Shown here in pieces: positions 6,183 through 11,524 of a DNA stretch of 11,524 nt. The position numbers and the translations under genes are program-made. The notes under the pieces were generated by a model. That model had not been told where the DNA came from. It worked only from the letters and a program-made list of their open reading frames with translations, and did no database searches. The DNA lies in NCBI GenBank assembly GCA_002334985.1, contig DDBY01000068.1:1-11524 (forward strand). The letters are read 5' to 3'. Position 1 is the stretch's first letter; each line of letters starts with the position of its first letter. The stretch is from Micavibrio sp. UBA2020. GTDB lineage: Bacteria; Pseudomonadota; Alphaproteobacteria; Micavibrionales; UBA2020.

Positions 6183-9100
6183 TTACATATCGAGTACAGG
6201 GGCGAGCCAGCGTTCAGCCTCCGCCACGTCAATGCCGCGGCGGCGGGCATAGTCTTCCAGCTGGTCGCGGCCAATTTGATGGACGCTCAGGTAATAACTG
6301 TCGGGGTGGGAAAAATAAAACCCGCTGACCGATGACGCCGGCCACATGGCAAGGCTTTCCGTCAGGCGGATACCCGTATTCTTTTCCGCATCCAGCAAAC
6401 GCCAAAGCGCGAGTTTTTGCGTATGGTCAGGGTTGGCAGGATAACCCGGCGCAGGGCGGATGCCCTGATACCCCTCGGCAATCAAGCCGTCGATATCCAG
6501 CGCCTCGTCCGGTGCATAGCCCCAGAATTCACGGCGCACACGCTCGTGCAAATATTCGGCGAAGGCTTCTGCAAAACGGTCGGCGACCGCCTTGGCCATC
6601 ATGCTGCCGTATGAATCATGCGCGGCTTCGTACTCCGCCACGATATGTTCAAGCCCATCGCCCGATGTCACGGCAAAACAGCCCAGATAATCCGCCGTGC
6701 CCGATGCCGCAGGCGCGATAAAATCGGCAAGACAGTAATTCGGCTTGCCGCCTTCGCGCACCAACTGCTGGCGCAGGCCGATAATTCGGTCTTTTTCCGC
6801 CGCGCGGGCATCGTCCGCATAAACAACGATATCTTCGTCGATGGAAGATGCGGGGAAAATACCGACAACGCCGCGCGGACGGATACGCCCGTCCGTCTTG
6901 AACTTTTCAATCATATCCTGCGCGTCTTTATACAGCTTGCGCGCTTCCTCGCCGATATTGCCGTCTTCGAATATACGGGGGTATTTCATCATCAACCCCC
7001 ATGTATAGAAAAACGGCGACCAGTCGATATAGGGACGCAAATCATCAAACGTCACATCATCCAGCACATGCAGCCCCGGCTTCAGCGGCCTTGGCGGCGT
7101 ATAGGCTGAAAAATCGGGACGGAAGGCATTGGCGCGCGCCTGTGCAAACGGAATAAGTTTTTTATTCGGCCCGCGCGCGGCAAAGCGCTCGCGTATCTCG
7201 GCGTATTTACGGTTGATGCCGGCGATATATTCAGGCTTTTGCGTCTTGCTCAAAAGCGCGCTCACCACGCCCACCGCACGCGACGCGTCCGCCACATAAA
7301 CAACGCCCTGTTCATAGTTCGGCGCGATTTTGACAGCGGTATGTACCTCCGACGTTGTCGCCCCGCCAATCAGCAGCGGCACGGTGAAGCCGAGACGCTG
7401 CATTTCGGATGCGACATGCGTCATTTCTTCGAGTGACGGCGTAATCAAACCGGAAAGGCCGATAATATCCACATTTTCATCGCGCGCCACCTGCAGAATC
7501 TTTTCGCACGGCACCATCACGCCAAGGTCGATGACTTCGTACCCGTTACACTGGAAAACGATGCCGACGATATTTTTGCCAATGTCATGCACGTCGCCCT
7601 TGACGGTGGCGAGCAGGATTTTACCCGCGCTTTTCGCCTTGCTGTCTTTTTCCTGCTCCATATACGGCAGCAGATAGGCCACAGCTTTTTTCATCACACG
7701 GGCGGATTTGACCACCTGCGGCAAAAACATCTTTCCCGCGCCAAACAAATCGCCCACCACATTCATGCCCGACATCAAAGGGCCTTCGATAACATCCAGC
7801 GCGCGCGCCGATGCCTGACGGGCAGCTTCGGTATCTTCGGTAATAAATTCGTCAATCCCCTTGACCAGCGCATGTTCCAGCCGCTTTTCAACAGGCAGGC
7901 TGCGCCAGGCATCATCGACTTTTTCCGCAACCTTGCCGTCGCTGCGGTATTTTTCCGCCAGCTTCAAAAGGTCTTCGGTCGCGCCCGCGCGGCGGTTGAG
8001 AATAACGTCTTCCACAACGTCGCGCAGTTCACGCGGAATGTCTTCGTAAATCGCCAGCTGGCCTGCATTCACAATCCCCATATCCATGCCGGCGCGGATG
8101 GCGTGATACAGGAAAACGGCGTGAATGGCCTCGCGCACTTCGTTATTGCCGCGCAGCGCGAAAGAAACGTTGGAGACGCCGCCCGACACCAGCGCATGCG
8201 GCAGGGTTTGTTTGATAATCCGCGTGGCCTCGATGAAGTTAAGACCGTAGGGGTCGTGCTCTTCAATCCCCGTTGCAACGGCGAAAATATTCGGGTCGAA
8301 AATGATGTCTTCGGCAGGAAAGCCGATGGTTTCGGTCAGCAGTTTATAGGCACGGGTGCAAATTTCAACTTTACGCTCAATCGTATCCGCCTGCCCTTTT
8401 TCATCAAAGGCCATCACCACAACCGCCGCGCCGTAGCGCATGGCGAGTTTGGCATGGCGGATAAATTCCGCCTCCCCTTCTTTCATGCTGATGGAATTGA
8501 TAACGCATTTCCCCTGCGCGCATTTCAGCCCCGCTTCGATAACATCCCATTTCGATGAATCTATCATCACGGGTACGCGGGCGATATCGGGCTCGGACGC
8601 AATCAGGTTCATGAAAAGCGCCATGGCTTCGACGGAATCAATCAGACCCTCGTCCATATTGACGTCAATCATTTGCGCGCCGTTTTCGACCTGTTCGCGT
8701 GCCACGGCCAGCGCCGCTTCGAACTGCCCCTCTTTAATCAGCTTGCGGAATTTGGCGGAGCCGGTGACGTTCGTGCGCTCCCCCACGTTGACGAACAGGG
8801 TATCATCGTCAATCGTGAAAGCTTCAAGCCCGGCAAGGCGGCAGGCCGCAGGCTTTTCCGGCACGGCGCGCGGCGGCAGGCCTTTTACAGCCTCCGCAAA
8901 CACGCGGATATGCGCGGGCGTGGTGCCGCAACAGCCCCCAACAATATTAAGGAAGCTGCGCTGCATCCATTCGCGCATTTCGGCAATCATTTGCTCCGGC
9001 GTTTCATCGTAACCGCCAAAGGCATTTGGCAACCCCGCGTTGGGATAGGCACAGACATGCGTATCCGCAATGTTCGCCAGCGTTTCGATGTAGGGACGCA

Positions 9101-9860
9101 AGTCCTTGGGGCCCAGCGCGCAGTTAAGCCCGATTGCCAGCGGCCGCGCATGGCGCAGCGAATGCCAGAAGGCTTCGGTCGTCTGGCCGGACAGCGTGCG
9201 GCCGGAAGCATCTGTAATCGTGCCGGAAATAATCAGCGGCAGGCGCTCGCCTTTTTCTTCGCAGAATTTTTCGATGGCGAAGATGGCAGCCTTCGCGTTG
9301 AGGGTATCGAAAATCGTCTCCACCATCAAAATATGCGCCCCGCCCGCGACAAGCCCGCAGACAGCTTCGTAATAAGCCGCCACCAATTCATCGAACGACA
9401 CGTTGCGTGCGCCGGGGTTTGAAACGTCTGGCGAAATAGACGCCGTGCGGTTGGTGGGGCCGATACTGCCTGCGACAAAGCGCGGCTTGTCCGGCGTCGA
9501 GGCGGCATCGGCCGCGCGGCGCGCCAGCGCGGCGGCTTCACGGTTCAGCTCGAACGCCAAATCTTCCATACCGTAGTCGGCAAGGGAAATGCGGTTCGCA
9601 TTGAATGTATTGGTCTGAATGATATCTGCGCCGGCATCCAGATAGGCCTTGTGTATTTCTTCAATCACCTGCGGACGCGTCAGGCACAGAATGTCGTTAT
9701 TGCCCTTGATATCGCGCGGCCAGTCGGCAAAGCGTGTGCCGCGGTAATCGGCCTCCCCCAGTTTATAGCCCTGTATCATCGTGCCCATGGCGCCATCCAG
9801 CACAAGGATGCGCTCGGCCAGGGCGCGGTCAAGAAGGGTATGGCGACGGGGGATGTTCAT
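6183..9860 (-). CDS. metH: Cobalamin-dependent methionine synthase
   Basis: MetH transfers the methyl group of 5-methyltetrahydrofolate to homocysteine through methylcobalamin, regenerating methionine and tetrahydrofolate in the cytoplasm. At 1225 residues it is full length (E. coli 1227). Domains in order: homocysteine-binding barrel (about 1-330) with zinc ligands Cys247, Cys310 and Cys311 ([15 protein letters not shown]), the same numbers as in E. coli; pterin-binding barrel (about 350-620, INSIS at 454-458, DPNIF at 522-526); cobalamin cap (about 645-740); cobalamin-binding domain with [11 protein letters not shown] (756-766, His758 as lower cobalt ligand) and SGLITPS (803-809); and the AdoMet-dependent reactivation domain (about 900-1225) with RPAPGY (1135-1140). 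No frameshift or missing catalytic residue is seen. AGGAAAG precedes ATG by five bases. It is transcribed alone here, divergent from the deaminase gene. Confidence 0.98.
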   Translation of the reverse strand: MNIPRRHTLLDRALAERILVLDGAMGTMIQGYKLGEADYRGTRFADWPRDIKGNNDILCLTRPQVIEEIHKAYLDAGADIIQTNTFNANRISLADYGMEDLAFELNREAAALARRAADAASTPDKPRFVAGSIGPTNRTASISPDVSNPGARNVSFDELVAAYYEAVCGLVAGGAHILMVETIFDTLNAKAAIFAIEKFCEEKGERLPLIISGTITDASGRTLSGQTTEAFWHSLRHARPLAIGLNCALGPKDLRPYIETLANIADTHVCAYPNAGLPNAFGGYDETPEQMIAEMREWMQRSFLNIVGGCCGTTPAHIRVFAEAVKGLPPRAVPEKPAACRLAGLEAFTIDDDTLFVNVGERTNVTGSAKFRKLIKEGQFEAALAVAREQVENGAQMIDVNMDEGLIDSVEAMALFMNLIASEPDIARVPVMIDSSKWDVIEAGLKCAQGKCVINSISMKEGEAEFIRHAKLAMRYGAAVVVMAFDEKGQADTIERKVEICTRAYKLLTETIGFPAEDIIFDPNIFAVATGIEEHDPYGLNFIEATRIIKQTLPHALVSGGVSNVSFALRGNNEVREAIHAVFLYHAIRAGMDMGIVNAGQLAIYEDIPRELRDVVEDVILNRRAGATEDLLKLAEKYRSDGKVAEKVDDAWRSLPVEKRLEHALVKGIDEFITEDTEAARQASARALDVIEGPLMSGMNVVGDLFGAGKMFLPQVVKSARVMKKAVAYLLPYMEQEKDSKAKSAGKILLATVKGDVHDIGKNIVGIVFQCNGYEVIDLGVMVPCEKILQVARDENVDIIGLSGLITPSLEEMTHVASEMQRLGFTVPLLIGGATTSEVHTAVKIAPNYEQGVVYVADASRAVGVVSALLSKTQKPEYIAGINRKYAEIRERFAARGPNKKLIPFAQARANAFRPDFSAYTPPRPLKPGLHVLDDVTFDDLRPYIDWSPFFYTWGLMMKYPRIFEDGNIGEEARKLYKDAQDMIEKFKTDGRIRPRGVVGIFPASSIDEDIVVYADDARAAEKDRIIGLRQQLVREGGKPNYCLADFIAPAASGTADYLGCFAVTSGDGLEHIVAEYEAAHDSYGSMMAKAVADRFAEAFAEYLHERVRREFWGYAPDEALDIDGLIAEGYQGIRPAPGYPANPDHTQKLALWRLLDAEKNTGIRLTESLAMWPASSVSGFYFSHPDSYYLSVHQIGRDQLEDYARRRGIDVAEAERWLAPVLDM

Positions 9861-9865
9861 GAGGG

Positions 9866-9872
9866 CTTTCCT
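9866..9872 (-). promoter_or_regulatory. Ribosome binding site of metH
   Basis: On the minus strand this reads AGGAAAG, five bases before the metH ATG at 9860. It supports the chosen start. Confidence 0.7.
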
Positions 9873-9887
9873 GTTGGCGGCAAGCTG

Positions 9888-9926
9888 AAAAAACGCTACG
9901 TTTGTATCACGCGCATGCGTTTTTTT
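9888..9926. repeat. 9-base inverted repeat in the metH/deaminase divergent spacer
   Basis: AAAAAACGC (9888-9896) is repeated in inverted form as GCGTTTTTT (9917-9925, the T-run reaching 9926), around a 20-base centre. It occupies most of the 89-base spacer between two divergent genes. The centre includes TGATACAAA on the minus strand (plus 9901-9909), which looks like an extended -10 element facing metH. Position and symmetry fit an operator or a bidirectional terminator-like hairpin; neither can be decided here. Confidence 0.45.
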
Positions 9927-9938
9927 ATAGCCTTAATC

Positions 9939-9943
9939 AGGGG
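9939..9943 (+). promoter_or_regulatory. Ribosome binding site of the deaminase gene
   Basis: AGGGG ends six bases before ATG 9950. It favours this start over an in-frame TTG at 9902, which has no such site and would read through the inverted repeat of the spacer. Confidence 0.7.
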
Positions 9944-9949
9944 AAAAAC

Positions 9950-10489
9950 ATGCCCATCACACCCGCAGACGATGAAAAATTCATGCGCCGCGCCTATTTG
10001 CAGGCACATAAAGGCTATAGCGAAGGCGGTTGCCCCATCGGCGCCGTGCTGGTGGACGGCCAGACGGGCGCGGTCTTGGGCGAGGGGCACAATATGCTGG
10101 TGCAGGAAGGCAACCCCATCCTGCACGGCGAAATGTCTGCCCTGCGTGCCGCGGGACGCATGAAAAGCCGCCACGCTACTGTTCTTTATACGACGCTCCA
10201 GCCGTGCTTTATGTGCGCAGGCACGATTGCGCAATTCGGCATTCCGCGCGTGGTCATTGGCGATTGCGCCAATGCGGGCAGCGATGAAACCGTGCAGTTC
10301 CTGCGTGCGCGCGGCGTGGATGTGGTTATGCTCGCCCCCGCGCAAAGCCCCGCCGCCGCCGATTGCATTAAGCTGGCCACGCGTTTCCGAAACGAAAAAC
10401 CGGATTTATGGCAGGAAGACTGGGGCGGCGGCAAAGCCGCGGCGGCGGAACAAGACGCGTCAAAAAGCCCTGCCCTGCCAATATGTTAG
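9950..10489 (+). CDS. Zinc-dependent cytosine deaminase-like protein (yeast Fcy1 type)
   Basis: Member of the CMP/dCMP deaminase fold, 179 residues, expected to hydrolyse an amino group from a free base in the cytoplasm. The catalytic motifs are HGE (59-61, zinc ligand His59 and proton shuttle Glu61) and PCFMC (85-89, zinc ligands Cys86 and Cys89). The match to yeast cytosine deaminase extends well past the motifs: GYSEGGCPIGAVLV (22-35), GHNM (46-49), LYTTLQPC (79-86), GIPRVVIGD (97-105), and the C-terminal RNEKPDLWQEDWG (147-159), which parallels IDERPQDWFEDIG. Asn48 and Asp157 align with yeast Asn51 and Asp155, which hold cytosine. A Gly/Ala-rich tail of about 20 residues (160-179) is extra. 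Guanine deaminase and TadA-like tRNA deaminase are alternatives, less favoured because of the C-terminal match. It is divergent from metH. Confidence 0.85.
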   Translation: MPITPADDEKFMRRAYLQAHKGYSEGGCPIGAVLVDGQTGAVLGEGHNMLVQEGNPILHGEMSALRAAGRMKSRHATVLYTTLQPCFMCAGTIAQFGIPRVVIGDCANAGSDETVQFLRARGVDVVMLAPAQSPAAADCIKLATRFRNEKPDLWQEDWGGGKAAAAEQDASKSPALPIC

Positions 10490-10529
10490 AAATTTTAGCG
10501 CGGTTTTAACCCCGTGCAAACACGGCATC

Positions 10530-10538
10530 TGATACAAT
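10530..10538 (+). promoter_or_regulatory. Possible extended -10 promoter of the receiver gene
   Basis: TGATACAAT matches the extended -10 form (TG, one base, then TACAAT, five of six to consensus), 47 bases before the receiver gene's GTG. No convincing -35 is present at the usual distance, which extended -10 promoters tolerate. The 96-base gap otherwise holds a short CCGTG/CACGG hairpin (10512-10525). Confidence 0.4.
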
Positions 10539-10572
10539 AAAAGAGACAGACATTCCGGTTTTCACCAACGGG

Positions 10573-10578
10573 GGAGGA
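10573..10578 (+). promoter_or_regulatory. Strong ribosome binding site supporting a GTG start
   Basis: GGAGGA is seven bases before GTG 10586. The ATG that overlaps its last base (10578) is in another frame, so the site supports the GTG. Confidence 0.75.
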
Positions 10579-10585
10579 TGCCTGC

Positions 10586-11029
10586 GTGTTCGATTTGGAC
10601 GTCAGCCAGCTCAGGGCGCTTGTCGTGGACGACCACATGGTTATCCGCCGCCTGATTGAAAGCTTTTTGCGCGAAAACGGATTTCAGCATATCGACCTTG
10701 CCGCCGATTGCAGCGAAGTGGAAGGCAAGCTGGAATTCCACCAATACGACATCATTTTCTTTGACTGGAACTTGCCCGGAAAATCCGGATATGCCCAGAT
10801 GCAGGAGCTGCGCGAAAGCAGGGATTACGACGCAACCGCGCTTGTCATGGTCACCGCCGAAAGCGAGGAGCGCCATGTGATAGAGGCTTTGAAGGCTGGC
10901 GCGACAGCCTATATCGTCAAACCTGTGGCGCGCGAGACCTTCGACAAAAACCTGCAAAAAATCGTTAGCTGGCTTGCGCGCATGCGCACGCTGGACAGCA
11001 CCCGCCAGCAGCAGGGGGCGCCGCTTTAA
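10586..11029 (+). CDS. Stand-alone CheY-like response regulator receiver
   Basis: Single receiver domain of 147 residues with no output domain, so it should act by binding a partner when phosphorylated. All receiver positions are present: acidic pair Asp15-Asp16 (LVVDDH), phospho-acceptor Asp60 (IIFFDWNLPG), Thr90 (VMVTAES), and Lys112 after the cis-Pro-type AYIVKP (108-113), with Tyr109 at the CheY Tyr106 switch position. DWNLP mirrors the DWNMP of E. coli CheY. About 15 residues follow the fold, ending in RQQQGAPL. It starts at GTG with a strong ribosome binding site. The next gene begins one base after its stop and encodes a CheX-like protein, so the two are very likely co-translated. No kinase is visible, and whether the output is motility or another process is unknown. 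Confidence 0.93.
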   Translation: MFDLDVSQLRALVVDDHMVIRRLIESFLRENGFQHIDLAADCSEVEGKLEFHQYDIIFFDWNLPGKSGYAQMQELRESRDYDATALVMVTAESEERHVIEALKAGATAYIVKPVARETFDKNLQKIVSWLARMRTLDSTRQQQGAPL

Positions 11030-11030
11030 C

Positions 11031-11524
11031 ATGTCCCTCCATCAAAACACGCCTGCAAAAAAAGATATGGCCAAAAAAGATATGGAAGGGCTTGTCGGCC
11101 AAACCCTGCGCGACACTTTTTCGGGCATGTTCGGATGGCAGCTGGAAAACACAGTTGCGGAACATGCAGCTATCCCCGCAGCCGTGCGAGGCGCTACCGT
11201 TCTGCGTGAAAACATCAGCGCGCCGCATGGCCCGCCCCTGAACGTCGAGGTGATAATAGATTTTGACCCGCAGCTGCTCTCGCTCGCAGGCGCACACATA
11301 TACCCCGACGACATAAAAAACACAGCGGTGATGTACACCGACATGGCTGGCGAAATTGCCAATATCCTTGCGGGCAGTCTCAAGACCTATATCAACCGGC
11401 TTGGCTATGCGCTGGCGCTTGCCATGCCGCTCGATACCCGCGCACGCGCTGTGGCGCCCTTTTTTCTTGATACAGCCTTTGCCTATAACAACGGCGCAAA
11501 CCCGAAACCGCTCGGCCTGGTTGT
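11031..11524 (+). CDS. CheX-like phosphatase domain protein (3' end outside window)
   Basis: Open frame from ATG 11031 to the window edge, 164 residues visible, no stop. Proteins of the CheX/CheC/FliY family remove phosphate from CheY-P. The family hallmark is an E-x-x-N motif on a helix; here MAGEIANILAGSLKT (105-119) gives Glu108-x-x-Asn111, closely resembling the CheX form (GE-x-AN-x-x-AG-x-x-K). The following NRLGYALALAMP (122-133) also fits. The N-terminus has a repeated KKDM (11-13 region and 15-18), so translation could instead begin at ATG 11067 or 11082; ATG 11031 is preferred because it lies one base after the receiver stop. A weak AGGGGG lies about 12 bases upstream. Motif and neighbour agree, but the C-terminus, domain length and any fused domain are unseen. 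Confidence 0.72.
   Translation, partial: MSLHQNTPAKKDMAKKDMEGLVGQTLRDTFSGMFGWQLENTVAEHAAIPAAVRGATVLRENISAPHGPPLNVEVIIDFDPQLLSLAGAHIYPDDIKNTAVMYTDMAGEIANILAGSLKTYINRLGYALALAMPLDTRARAVAPFFLDTAFAYNNGANPKPLGLV

Noticed and set aside
7587..9422. Long plus-strand open frames (7587-8558 and 8673-9422) opposite metH
   Set aside because: They are antisense to conserved MetH domains, have no matching protein family features, and are rich in His/Arg/Phe as expected from reverse reading of a GC-rich gene.
9861..9949. Cobalamin or SAM riboswitch upstream of metH
   Set aside because: The spacer is 89 bases, too short for a cobalamin riboswitch, and I recognise no conserved riboswitch core in it.
9902..9949. 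TTG start at 9902 for the deaminase
   Set aside because: It would add 16 residues without family match, reads across the inverted repeat, and lacks a ribosome binding site, while ATG 9950 has AGGGG at proper spacing.
10512..10525. CCGTG-CAAA-CACGG hairpin as a terminator of the deaminase gene
   Set aside because: The stem is only five base pairs and no T-run follows, so it does not meet the pattern of an intrinsic terminator.
9901..10538. Shared TGATACAA in front of metH (minus, 9901-9909) and the receiver gene (10530-10538)
   Set aside because: Both are explained by chance similarity of -10-like elements; an eight-base match alone does not support a common regulator.

Overview
The window is an ordinary-looking piece of a moderately GC-rich bacterial chromosome, densely packed and free of tRNA, rRNA, CRISPR or insertion-sequence signals. 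Protein style suggests a proteobacterium, most likely an alphaproteobacterium (a polyamine-type ABC operon, cobalamin-dependent MetH, and a CheY-like regulator next to a CheX-like protein). That placement is inferred from protein character and codon use, not from a marker gene.

Layout. Positions 25-3759 (+) hold a four-gene ABC importer operon in the order ATPase, permease, permease, substrate-binding protein (potABCD-like), with 1-4 base overlaps or a 2-base gap. It converges on a minus-strand monovalent cation:proton antiporter (3806-5050). A 175-base divergent spacer, carrying a near-consensus sigma70 promoter (TTGATA, 17 bases, TATAAT), separates the antiporter from a plus-strand RimK-type ATP-grasp ligase (5226-6176). 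That ligase converges, with 6 bases between stop codons, on a full-length metH (6183-9860, minus). A short divergent spacer with a 9-base inverted repeat leads to a plus-strand zinc deaminase (9950-10489) that resembles yeast cytosine deaminase Fcy1. Last comes a two-gene signalling unit: a stand-alone CheY-like receiver (10586-11029) and, one base later, a CheX-like phosphatase (11031 onward) cut by the window edge.

How the genes work together. The importer is one transport machine. The receiver and CheX-like protein form a plausible phosphorylation/dephosphorylation pair. MetH and the deaminase share a divergent control region but act in different pathways (methionine regeneration and pyrimidine salvage). 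The antiporter and the ATP-grasp enzyme have no obvious partner here.

No new multi-gene system is evident. The most useful second looks are: (1) the antiporter has Asn-Asn where related CPA2 exchangers carry an ion-binding Asp; (2) the importer binding protein lacks the pocket Glu of PotD/PotF, and both permeases have Tyr in place of the conserved EAA-loop Gly; (3) the Fcy1-like deaminase keeps the residues that fix cytosine; (4) the CheY-CheX pair; (5) the inverted repeat between metH and the deaminase gene.
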